Shown here: positions 47,773 through 58,568 of the stretch, in pieces
How positions within the stretch are numbered: position 1 is the stretch's first letter
Layout: each line of letters begins with the position of its first letter
Assembly (NCBI GenBank): GCA_947095535.1
Contig: OX352773.1
Coordinates: 168,528,438-168,592,437, forward strand
DNA from: Poecilobothrus nobilitatus
Taxonomy: Eukaryota; Arthropoda; Insecta; Diptera; Dolichopodidae
Length of the DNA stretch: 64,000 bases
Direction: 5' to 3'
The notes under the pieces: model-generated
The model's input: only the letters and a program-made list of their open reading frames with translations
The model's database searches: none
Told to the model about the DNA's origin: nothing
Made by a program: the position numbers and the translations under genes

Positions 47773-48205
47773 TTTTTTTTTTGAACTATCTATTCATCAA
47801 CATTTTTTGAATAAAATATGTATACATTTTTGTATATATGAATTTAAAACTTAAATTGTTATCTCATATTCATGCGTACAAACATACACATTATATTTTT
47901 GATTTTTTTCCTCCTATAATAGTATAATGTCGATGTCCATTGCACATGGTGTTTTGCATTAGGATATTTAGCAAAACACAATACATACAATATTTTTATG
48001 TAGGTATGTATGTTGCTAAATTATTTTCTTTACAACATTTGTTTAGGATTTAAATCAAAATATTTGTCAACATTTTTTACAAGTCTCTTAATTTACATAT
48101 TTGGTATAAAATTGTAAAACATATTTTACATCAGAAACAATAATGTATGTGTGAATAAAAAATATCCCATATTTTTCAAATTCAAATTATGTGTTTTATT
48201 TAAAA
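47773..48205. other. Paralogous intergenic block
   Basis: Matches 15236-15375 and then jumps to 18287-18582 at about 47905; the 2.9 kb that separates these in the first copy (with HINE1) is missing. No gene was seen. Confidence 0.55.
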
Positions 48206-48408
48206 CTAAAAAGTATAAAATAAAATTGATTGCAAAACTTTAGCTTTTTGGACTGTTATAATATAAAAGTAAATTACTGGAATTTAAAAAAAACATGAAC
48301 CCCAAATTTCCCAGATTTTTATTTAACCTTATTTCAGCAATTTACTTTTATGTTATAACAGTCCAAAAAGCTAAAGTTTTGTAATCAATTTTATTTTTTA
48401 CTTTTTAG
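48206..48408. repeat. Long inverted repeat, second copy
   Basis: Arms 48206-48279 and 48335-48408, each 74 bases, with the same sequence family and loop length as 18583-18785. Each copy has a few private substitutions, yet the arms still pair almost fully. Confidence 0.8.
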
Positions 48409-49754
48409 GAGGCATAATTACCAATATGATAATTTTATTACTTTATATCTATTCGGTATCAACATGCTGTATTTTAAATTATCTTCTTTAATATTGTCCA
48501 GACTATTATATTCTATAGTTTTACAAGTATTTAGTCCGTTATTGTAGTGATATTAGGGTTACATAATTTGGCTTTGAATATAACCATTTTTATGTAAAAG
48601 GATAAAATGTTTAGAAGCTGTGGGTTGAAGAAATGGTGTTGAAGTTTTGTAAACAGGCGGACGGTAGAACGGACAGAGTGAAACTAATAGGCACATTTTT
48701 TAAAATTTGTTAGGAAATGTTCTAAAAAATGACATAATTTCATGACATTTCCATTTGGGCATGACAATAACATATCTAATATATAAAGCAGAAATAATGT
48801 TTATTTGTCTCTGATTCACGTGAAAACCACCAATCCGATTGCAATCAACCAACATTTTCAGAAGGCTGGATGAAGTTATAGCCTATATCGCGATTCGGTT
48901 CATTAACCCACTGCAGCCTAAGGGTCTGTTAAAGCCTTTTCTATTTTTCATTATCATACCCAAACGGTTCGACTGATTAAATGTAAAATTTACACAGCTG
49001 TTCTTTTTTAGTTTAAGGCTTTACCGAAAATATTTGCTTACGATATACTCGAGTTGGTCCGATGGGCTCTCAAAAATTTTTTTGTTTCCGAATTATGTTA
49101 AATTTTGTAGGATGATTTTATGGTTTGATAGAAAGTCTGAAACAAATTTTTGTTAAGTTCCGCTAACCCGTTTCGACACTAGGACCAATTGAAGTTTTTT
49201 ATTTTATTTTGTCCTGCTGAAACAGTTTGAAGAATTGTGTTTGCAAAAGTGTTGCATTTTAACACAGAAGTTCAAAAAGTTAATTTGGTAAAAATCGATT
49301 GGCCCATTTCGGTACGAAAACTAAATCTAAAAAAAAAATCTAATTTTTTTGTTGTCGTACTTAAAGTTTTTAACTAATTAAGTTCAAAATCTTCACAAGT
49401 GTTGCTCGTACATTAACCTATTTCAGTATAATATGTGTGCCGAAGAAAATTTGTTTTCGATTTGTGTCCAATTTTATAGGAGGAATTTACGGTTTTAAAG
49501 AAACTCTTTAACAAATTTTTGCTAAGCTTTGTTAACCCATTTAACCACGAGTGCCTTTTAAAATAAATAATATACTGCTCAATTTTTTGTAATGTTATTA
49601 TTATTAAAAAGATATTTTCAAAACTCTTTACTTTTGTCTATATCGTTTTCGTTATTCGATAAAAAGTTTTTAGTGCAAGTTTCTAATATCTAATAGTAAT
49701 AAAATTAACCTAATTAAGTATGTTAAGAACCTAACTAAGTAAATTTCTAATTTT
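48409..49754. repeat. Paralogous repeat block
   Basis: Matches 18946-19860 with an extra segment at about 49145-49430 that carries more TTAACCNATTTC units (CGCTAACCCGTTTCGACACT, GGCCCATTTCGGTACGAAAA). It contains the GATTCACGTGAAAACCACCA segment and a HINE3-like tail at 48660-48725. No gene is visible. Confidence 0.5.
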
Positions 49755-50611
49755 TAACAATATAACATTTTTGACAGTTATTAAAAACCTGAAGTAAACT
49801 ACTCTTATAAAACTCTTATTATTATCATATCACATACAGTTCTTATGCATACTTTTAGCCTTACTCAACATCCATTTGAAAGGAACCGAGCAACGCCGGG
49901 TATTGAAAATATAACTTTTTTCGACTTTGAGAAACTGTAACTCCGCAATAGGTTGGAGGCTATATAAAAAGTTGATCTACATTAATTTTTAAGAGACATA
50001 TTCATGATTAAAATTTCTTTCATTCCTCCTTCTAAAACGGTGTAGAAGTTTTGTAATCAGTAATTTCAGAGTAATTTCATACTAATAATTTCAGAGTAGG
50101 TTTTCCATGCAGAAAGAATATGTTATCAAAATTTTTTCTTTATTTGCTTACTATTTAAATAAATGATTCCGTCCTCCCGTTTTATTTTCTCTAAAATTTT
50201 TAATCATTTTATTATTCTTTTAGAATCTTATAGTTGTCCTACTCAAAAAAAAAATTCCATTTTAATAATTTTAAAAATTTACCTTAATTAATCATTTCCA
50301 TAATATTGACTTATTACGTGTAAACTTTGACAAAAAATAAGGCGTAAAAAGAACAAAATTAAAATGTAAATTTAACAAGTAGGGATAATGTAGAAAATAA
50401 ATATTATTAAATCCCAATTTTTTTTTTAATTTAATTTAAAGAAATTTTCTTTAACTTTTAACAAAAAATATTATTTTAATATATTAATTTTCTCTAATAT
50501 TATTAAAATGTTTTATTTAATTTTTAATGCAAAAGTAAAGGTTGAACCAAGAACTTCAAAAACAAATTATTATTATTCTCAAAAAAAAAATTAAACAGAG
50601 TGTTTCGAAAA
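49755..50611 (+). promoter_or_regulatory. Conserved upstream region of Gr-f
   Basis: Near-identical to 20838-21655 upstream of Gr-c. It keeps a 55-base stretch around TTCATGATTAAAATTTCTTT that the Gr-c copy has lost, and holds the short upstream ORF that starts near 50508. Confidence 0.45.
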
Positions 50612-51655
50612 ATGAATATCAATAATATTATTGGTTTTAAGTTAATTATTTCTCATATACATTTTTTGTCAATATGTGGTTTTCAAAATATTATATTTTA
50701 TAAAAAAATATTAATATTTAAAAAATCAAAATTACTTCAAATATATGTTAATTTTTTATTATTGTTTCAATTAATAGTGATACCATTTATAATTAAACGA
50801 TATTTTGACAATAATATTATACCACAAATAAAAATGTCTACACCTCAATTTTGTAGACATATGATATCTATTTTATCGTTTGTTGCATTGAGTATAGGTG
50901 CTGTAATGGGAAAATTAACTTTAAATAAAAAATATATAAAAATATTTAATATAATGTTAAAAATTGAAAATAAATATTTTAAAAACAGAAAAATAATAAA
51001 ATTTTCAAAAATTTTTATAATAATTTATATTATGAAATTATTTTTATTTTCTATTATAATTTTTAAATTTTTTATAATAATTTATACAACAAATATTCAA
51101 AATATGTTTGGTTATTGTTATTATTGTTTAATTGAAGCAAAAATAAGAATTTCTAGTAATTTATTTTATTTATGTATGATTTATTTAACAAAAAATTTTT
51201 GTGATTTTAAAAAACAATTTAAAGATGAACTAAAAGAAATTTTATATTTAAAAGAAAAAATTTATTATAAAAAACAAAATGATTTTGAATTAAAATATCA
51301 AAAAAATATAACAAAAATTAATAGAATTAATAGTCGGTTTAATAAAAATTTATATTGTTTTATAAAACTAATGAAATATTATGAATTTGAAGTGTTAATA
51401 CATTTATTTTCAGACATTTCTAATTGTATAATATCAATTTTTTTATCATATGTTTATTTAAGTTCAATGGAAGAGTTTAATTATGGAAGAGCAATGCATA
51501 AATTTACTCAAATACCGTTATATTTAATGGAAATGATTTTATTAATTGTTGGTATTGATACTTGTATTAAAAAATTAAAATGTTGTAAGATGTATACAAA
51601 AAATTTTGGAAATTTTCAACAAATTTATTCATTTAATAATGGTTTCAAAACTTTG
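50612..51655 (+). CDS. Gustatory receptor-like, Gr-f, large first coding exon
   Basis: Encodes 348 intact residues, ATG at 50612 (MNINNIIGFK), ending NGFKTL at the phase-0 donor TTG|GTAAGG (51655/51656). Membrane segments lie near 41-60, 82-100, 131-158, 168-195, 258-284 and 298-320; the loop KNFCDFKKQFKDELKEIL follows the fourth. The 5' part and upstream region follow Gr-c (LLLFQLIVIPFIIKRYF). The EFEVLIHLFSDISN and YGRAMHKF part follows Gr-e. The last 20 codons (NFGNFQQIYSF) and the downstream half kilobase follow Gr-d. It is thus an intact mosaic. The TM7 exon is not identified. Chemoreceptor channel subunit by family; ligand unknown. Confidence 0.88.
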
Positions 51656-52226
51656 GTAAGGTATATTTTTATTTAAAAAAAAATTATTATTAAATATTGA
51701 TAAATATTAGTAAAAAGCATCTAACTTATGAAATGTATGGTTTAATACATGTTTTTACAATATATAAAAACATTTCCATGCCATATCTAAAAACTCAATA
51801 ATTTGTTAGCAGTAGTGTCTTCAAAAAACAAAACAAAATTTCGCACATTGTAAACGTAATTTATAAGACTGTTTACTGTATCAAAGGTTAATAAATAACA
51901 TTTTTATCATTTAAAAAAAAAACGATTCTCTCTGTTTATACTTTGTAATTTCTCTCAATTTTATAATGCTCGTATTTTATTATTTATTTACTCTCTATGT
52001 TCAACCAAATTTTATGGTTGACAGATTCGAGTAAATCCTTTTTAAATTACGATAAAATGTTACTCGTCTCATTTTTGCATTGTAACATATTAACTGTAAA
52101 ATGAATATAAACAAAACGTAAAGGAGGAGAAAATTATGATGAAAAATAACAATTAATGTTAAAGTGCTATTTAAGTTATAAAATATAAATTTTTTTATTT
52201 TAAAATATAAAATATAAACTCATTTT
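51656..52226. repeat. Gr-f intron start, shared with the Gr-d downstream region
   Basis: 51750-52200 matches 37845-38300. It ends in A/T repeats (AAAATATAAAATATAAACTC) next to HINE2. No C-terminal exon was recognised. Confidence 0.55.
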
Positions 52227-53258
52227 TATACCCTACACCTAAAGTATAGAGTATATTAATAAAAGGAAGCGAATTAGATATGGACATGTATATATATTCT
52301 GAATCAGGATCACCTCCTGAGTCGATTTAGCGATGTCCGACCTCCGTCCGTAGGCACGACAACTCAACACTGATGCTATATTGATGAAATGTATACTGTA
52401 GGTTAACAATAACTACAGTAAGACGGGGATTGCAAATAGGCGAAATCGGACCATGCGTTCTAGTACCTCCCATACAACTCCCAAAACCGAATACGCATAC
52501 CTTCGAAATTAATAAAGATAGAAATTTAAAATTTTGTACGAGGGTCTGTTTTTCTGAATCCCTGATATTCTTAAAATTTGAGATAAATTGGAGTAGTTGT
52601 TCGGGTACCTCCCATACAAATCCCAAAACCCAACAAGCATGTATTCGAAATAAATAAAGATAAAAACTTAAAATTTGGTACTAGGGTGTTGTTTCCTGAA
52701 TACCTGATTTGTTCAAAATTTGAGATTAATTGGAGGAGCTGTTCGGGTACCTCCCATACAACTCTCAAAACCGAACAAGCATATCTTCGAAATTAATAAA
52801 GATAGAAACTTCAAATTTGGTACTAGGGTGTTGTTTCCTGAATCCCTGATTTGTCCAAAATTTAAGATGAATTAGAATGGTTGTTCGGGTATCTGCCACA
52901 CAATTCCTAAGACCAAACAAGCATATCTTCGAAATTAATAAATATATAAACATGAAATTTGATATAAGAATGTGTTGATGTCCCTACCCTGTTGATGTCT
53001 TTAAAATTTGAGATGAATTGGGGTAGTGGTCCGCGTGCCTTCACACACTTCCCAAGACTTAACAACCATATTTTCGAATTTAATAAAGATAGAAATCTGA
53101 AATTTTGTATAAAGGTTGTAAAAGCATTTATTTTTTTAGCTTAGTTATATTAAATACCTAACTAAAATAACTTATGGATTTTTAATTTAATTTGAATTTT
53201 TTAGGTGTAGGGTATAAATAAGTCGGTTGCATCGACTTACTGTTACTTTTACTTGTTT
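52227..53258 (+). mobile_element. HINE2 copy in + orientation
   Basis: Begins TATACCCTACACCTAAAGTA, then GAATCAGGATCACCTCCTGA, a shortened CCGT block (CCGACCTCCGTCCGTAGGCA), and central units of the 142-bp repeat with ACCTCCCATACAACTC (about 52468, 52608 and 52750). The right end has GGTGTAGGGTATA, a stem-loop with TAAGTCG and CGACTTA arms (53219-53239) and TTACTTTTACTTGTT. It shows the INE-1-like polarity most directly. Confidence 0.8.
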
Positions 53259-54373
53259 TTATATTATTTATGTACGTTATATGTACTTAAATATTTTTAG
53301 TTTCTTAAAATCTATGAAATATTTTTGTTACTAATACTTAATAACCAATGAATTAAATTTTGTTTTTTTAATATTTTTATTATTTTATATATACAAAAGT
53401 AAAATCAATCAAATCATGTGCCAAATACAAAAAGTTTTTCCTTACAAACAAAACATTTTAACATTTTAAAACACTAAGTCCAAAAGAAAAAGTAAAATTT
53501 GTTATTTTGTTTAGTGTTCTGATAGAATTACTTGAAGTGCGGAAGCATGAAAATACTAAAATTTTTTTTGTAATTTTTTTTAAATTTTTTAAAATCAAAA
53601 ATGAAAAAGTGCAATTTTTTTAATTCGGCTTTAGATAGATATTGTGTTAAAGTTTCATTTTAATAATATTTTTCGTTTACGATCCGTTGGATAACTAAAC
53701 TAATCAGTAATTTCTGAGTTTAGTAATTTTACTTGAAAATAGGTATTTATTTACTTCTCAAAAATCGCTTTTGCCCCTGTATAAATCGCTATTGCCCCTT
53801 AATCACTATATAAACTATAGGAGTCAAATTTCAAACGAAAATAACATAATAATAAAATTGAAAATGACACATAATGAATTTAATTATTTATGATATTTTT
53901 AAATGATTCTCAATGTTTATTTTTGAATTATTTTCAAATCGTTTTACTTAATTTGGTGTATACTAAAAGTTGAAGTCATATTTATATTTATTTGTATGTT
54001 TTTATAGTATTTTGCATTTAAAGTAAAGAAGTAGAAAATAGACATTGACTGGAAAATGTATATATAACCACTAGAATTCAATTTAAAATCAGACTATAGC
54101 TTTAGATATTTAAATTCGCAATACAAGTTTGTATTAAAATATAATATAAAAATAATGACAGGATCTTTATCAACACATGACATAAAAAGATTTATTGTTT
54201 GGTAACATAAATTATAAAGTAAAATTATTTTAGAGATCTAGATGGGTAGATTTATAAATTAAATTATCAAAACATATTCAAAAAGCATTTCTATAAAAAA
54301 ATTTTCGGCATATTTTTTTCAAAATAACAAGCGAAAATTTAACATGCTATAAATGAATTTAAAATATATAAAT
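53259..54373. other. Intergenic, nothing recognised
   Basis: Single-copy A/T-rich sequence. ATCGCTTTTGCCCCTGTATA followed by a second ATCGCTATTGCCCC (53765-53800) is a short local repeat. No gene was seen. Confidence 0.45.
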
Positions 54374-55189
54374 AACAAGGCAGCATGTAAACCAACAGTT
54401 TTTAAAAACGTACATTTCCAAAAGATAATAAAACTGTTTAGAATAAAAGATAATAGAACTTGCACAAAAATTTGAAAATTTCATATAAGAAAAATTATGA
54501 AAATAGGACTTTTTTGAAATTTTGAGAGGCTGTAAGTCCGGAACGCTATATAACTAAGAAAAATCGTTAGCACACGTAAGAATATATGTTAAATTAATTT
54601 TTATATTTTTCCGAAGAAAATTTTGTACAGGTGCCTAAGTTACAGGCTTCTAAAAATAGTAAATTTTCAATTTTTGAGCCTTAATAGCTGTTAAACAGGA
54701 GGCGCTACAAAAAAAATTTCTGAGGAAACTTGAACTTTAATTCTAAAATTTGTTTTTTTCCCTCAAAATTTCAAGTTTCTATCTACGCCTCTACACGTGC
54801 CGGAGTTATGAAGGTGGAAAAATCAGGCAAAATTTGTTTTTCACATAACGGTAAATTTAAATACTAAATTTAAAAGAATTCTACAATTTATTTCTACATT
54901 ATAATATTAGAATTCTACAAATTTATGATATTGACTTAGAAAGCTAAAAAAAACTCGTGTCGAATTACGTTTTCGGATTGAAAAAATGTTAAACAGAACA
55001 TGAGATATCATTAGTTTTTTTTATGAGACCTACCCATGGTTAAAATTTTTTCTCTCTCTCTTTAACGGTGTAGAAATTTTATAAACAGACGGACGGATAG
55101 ACAGACGGACAAACAGACAGACGGATGGACGGACAGAGTGAAACTAACAGGCACATTTTTACAAAATTGTTTTAGAAATGTGCTAAAAA
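54374..55189 (-). mobile_element. HINE3 copy
   Basis: The left end AACAAGGCAGCATG leads into AAACCAACAGTTT and ACGTACATTTCC; the right end has an unusually long and varied GACGGACGGATAGACAGACG run (about 55086-55137) and TTTTAGAAATGTGCTAAAAA. The core is standard, with TAGAATTCTACAA-type duplication near 54875-54920. Confidence 0.7.
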
Positions 55190-55570
55190 GAGAATTATTA
55201 GCTCCTAATAGGTCGTAAGTCTAAATTAACGATATACAATAAGGTGTTAATTTACAATCAAGTAATTATCTATAATTATAATTTAGTATTTTTCAGCCAT
55301 ACACGGCGTATTATAACATTCCGCTAAGTTTTGAATACAAGTATATATTTGGATAGGATTTTTCTATTACAAAATCTACATTAACATATAACATACAAAC
55401 ATACAAATTATGTTTAGAATCAAGATTTTTTTTTTTGCTTTTTTGTATCCCATACGAACTTTTTGTAAGTTAGTTGTCACGGTAAAATATACTTAAACAC
55501 CAGCTACATGGCCCCCTAGTATCTATATAAAATGGTTATATGGTTTTGGGGTTGTACCAAATTCATATTA
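55190..55570. other. Intergenic with dispersed fragments
   Basis: 55270-55330 resembles 15385-15440, and 55395-55530 resembles 31045-31200. No gene. Confidence 0.4.
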
Positions 55571-57625
55571 AAACAAGTAAATGTAACAGTAAGTCGATGC
55601 AACCGACTTATTAATACCCTACACCTGAATAATTCGAATTAAATTAAAAATCCATAAGTGTTTTTGGCAGCTGCTTGAACTTCTTCCCTTTTCTGTCTTA
55701 TTCAACTCGAATTTTAAGAACGTAAAAGAGGCATCCGCTTGGGATATGCTTGACACCCTTGTATAAAATTTTAAGTTTCTATCTTAATTATTTTCGACGA
55801 TTGGTAGTCCTTGGGATGTTTGTGTCAGCTACCCGAATTGCCACTCCAATTCATCGAATCCATCTCAGGAACATAAAGAAAACTTGCCAGAATACCATTG
55901 TATTAAATTTAAAGGTTCTACTTTTGTTGGTTTTGGAGATATGCTCGTTGCTCTTGTGCTCGTCCGGAAGTTTCCAAAATACGAACCCATGGTTCAAATT
56001 CTTTCAAATGTCAGTTTCCAATTTTACAGAAAAAGAAACATAACAGAACACCTTTGTACTAAAAATAAAAGTTCTATCTTTGTTGGTTGTGGAGATATAC
56101 TCGTTTGCTCTGGGGCTCGTCCGGAAGCTTCCAAGATTTGAACCCATGGACCAAATCCTCACAAATTTCAGAAACATAAATCAAACATGAAGGAACACCA
56201 TTCTGCCTAATTTAAAGGTTATATCTTTGTTGCATTTGGAGATAATATCATTTGTTCTGAGGCTCGTTCGGAAGCTTTCAAAATCCGAACCCAAGGACCA
56301 AATCCTCTCAAATTTCAGAGGCCTAAATCATACATGAAAGAACACCATTATGCCAAAAGTAAAGGTTATATCTTTATTGGTTTTGGAGATAATCTCATTT
56401 GCTCTGGGGCTCGTTCGGAAGCTTCCAAAACCAAACCCATGGACCAAATCCTCTTAAATTTCAGAGACATAAATCAAACACGAAAGAACACCATTGTACC
56501 AAATTCAAAGGTTCTACCTTTGTTCGTATTGGATATAATCTCATTTGCTCTGCGGCTCGTTCGGAAGCTTCCAAAATTCGAATCCACGGTTCAAATTCTT
56601 TCAAATTTAAACCCATGGCCAAATCCTCTCAAATTTCAGAGACTTAAATCAAACATGAAAAAACACCATTCGGCCAAATTTAAAGGTTATATATTTGTTG
56701 TTTTTGGAGATAATCTCATTTGCTCTGGGGCTCGTTCGGAAGCTTCCAAAATCCAAACCCATGGACCAAATCTTCTCACATTTCAGAGACTTAAATAAAA
56801 CATGAAAGAACACCACCCTGCCAAATTTAAAGGTTATATCTTTGTTGGTTTTGGAGATAATCTCATTTGCTCTGGTGCTCGTTCGGAAGCTTCCAAATCC
56901 AAACCCATGGACCAAATCCTCTTAAATTTCAGAGACATAAATCGAACGGGAAGAAACATCATTGTACAAAATTTAAAGGTTCTATCTTTGTTGGTTTTGG
57001 AAATAATCTCATTTGCTCTGGTGCTCGTTCGGAAGCTTCCAAAACCCAAACCCATGGACCAAATCCTCTTAAATTTCAGAGACATAAATCGAACGGGAAG
57101 AAACATCATTGTACAAAATAAGGTTCTATCTTTGTTGGTTTTGGAAATAATCTCATTTGCTCTGGTGCTCGTTCGGAAGCTTCCAAAACCCAAACCCATG
57201 GACCAAATCCTCTTAAATTTCAGAGACATAAATCGAACGGGAAGAAACATCATTGTACAAAATTTGAAGGTTCTATCTTTGTTGCTTTTGGAGATAATCT
57301 CGTTTGCGGAGATTATCTCCAAAAGCCCGGAATCATCGGAAGCTTCCAGAATCCGAACCCATGGACGGATTTTGTCCAGATTCGAACTTAGCCTTTCTTT
57401 CGTAATTAGTAACCTACTATATAAATTTCATAAAGATAGCATCATTATTTTTTGAGTTATCGTGCGTACGGACGGACGGACGGACGGACGGACATCGCTA
57501 AATCGACTCCGGCGGTGATCCTGATTCAGAATATATATACATGTCTATACCTAACTCGCTTCCTTTTGGTGGTTACAAACACCATACCAAAGTTAATATA
57601 CCCTATACTTTAGGTGTAGGGTATA
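55571..57625 (-). mobile_element. HINE2 expanded copy with about ten ~146-bp units
   Basis: Ends as in other HINE2 copies: AAACAAGTAAATGTAACAG and the stem-loop at the left, GGACGG run (57466-57493) and GGTGTAGGGTATA at the right. Units are of a second sequence type, starting GGAGATAATCTCATTTGCTC and GGCTCGTTCGGAAGCTTCC. They begin near 55939, 56089, 56238, 56384, 56529, 56706, 56852, 56998, 57142 and 57290. The last three spacings are 146, 144 and about 147 bp, and these units are almost identical, so the expansion is recent. Long open frames on both strands arise because the unit lacks stops in several frames; they are not genes. Confidence 0.8.
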
Positions 57626-58148
57626 AAAATATAAATATAATTTTTTTCGTAATAAAATTTTACACGATATCGTAAGTAGTGCCTGGTATATGCATAATAG
57701 TAATATTTATACAGTTTTTGGAATCCCTAAGGTTATAAATAGATATGCAATAAAAAATTAAAATCGTTTAGAACAGCATAAATGTAAAAATTGCTCAACT
57801 TATAGAAATCAGAGGTTTTAAAGACGTCCACCAATCCCCGATAAAAAAACAAAAAAGAAAATTTTCACTATAATATATTATTAAAATATTGTGATGATTA
57901 ATTTAAATAGAAACTTAATATTTCTTTAAATATAATATAAAATATTATAATTAATTGATCAGTAATAACTTCATCTCAATCCGCCCTATTCCTATTAATC
58001 ACTTAGATCTTTAAAATTATTTTTATTTGGCTATTAATCATTGAAAAAGCTATTTGTTATTTTTTTCTTAGAATAATAAATATAAAAAAATTTTGTTTAA
58101 TTTTATTAAAAGCATATAATAATCGTAATTAAATTAGACTTATTTAGG
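57626..58148. other. Intergenic, nothing recognised
   Basis: Single-copy A/T-rich sequence with no clear feature. Confidence 0.4.
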
Positions 58149-58222
58149 GGCTTCGGTAGCCTAGTGGGTAGGCGTGTGACGTATTAACCGAAGGAGTGTG
58201 GGTACAATTCCTGCACAGGTTG
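58149..58222 (+). tRNA. tRNA-like sequence (pseudo-tRNA or SINE head)
   Basis: An A-box match TAGCCTAGTGGG (58157-58168) and a B-box near-match GGTACAATTCC (58201-58211; consensus GGTTCRANNCC, one difference) at tRNA-like spacing. The stem after the B box pairs only with G-T wobbles and the acceptor stem is not convincing, so a working tRNA is unlikely. The block is GC-richer than its surroundings and is followed by a T-run that could terminate pol III transcription. Confidence 0.4.
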
Positions 58223-58568
58223 TAAGTGTTTTTTTTTTCTTTACATATCCCCCTTACGACCAAATATAATGTAAATGTGTATAGTATATAATATAAAGTA
58301 AATAAATAATATTAGTATATAATTTAATAATAGTATAAAAACCTATAATGGTCTTGGTAGACGATGGTTCAATAATATTGCATTACATTTATGTATGTAA
58401 TATTAATATAAATTAAATTAAATTAAATTAAATTAAATTGACTTATTTTTAAATTTATTAATATCATATATCAAATAAAATGTATTTCCTTAATTCAATT
58501 TATTTTAGTTCATCACAAATCTTCACTTTTATAATAAACATAATATTATTGTATATATAGATAATATT
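58223..58568 (+). promoter_or_regulatory. Upstream region of Gr-g, with an (AAATT)n run
   Basis: 58411-58439 is a pure AAATT pentanucleotide run of about six units. The remainder is A/T-rich. It has no similarity by eye to the upstream regions of the other Gr copies, so Gr-g regulation may differ. Confidence 0.35.

Noticed and set aside
56334..57455. Long open frames on both strands (up to 217 codons) at 56.3-57.5 kb
   Set aside because: They follow the ~146-bp repeat unit of HINE2. The same unit is read in different frames in turn, and opposite-strand frames are equally open. No domain is present.
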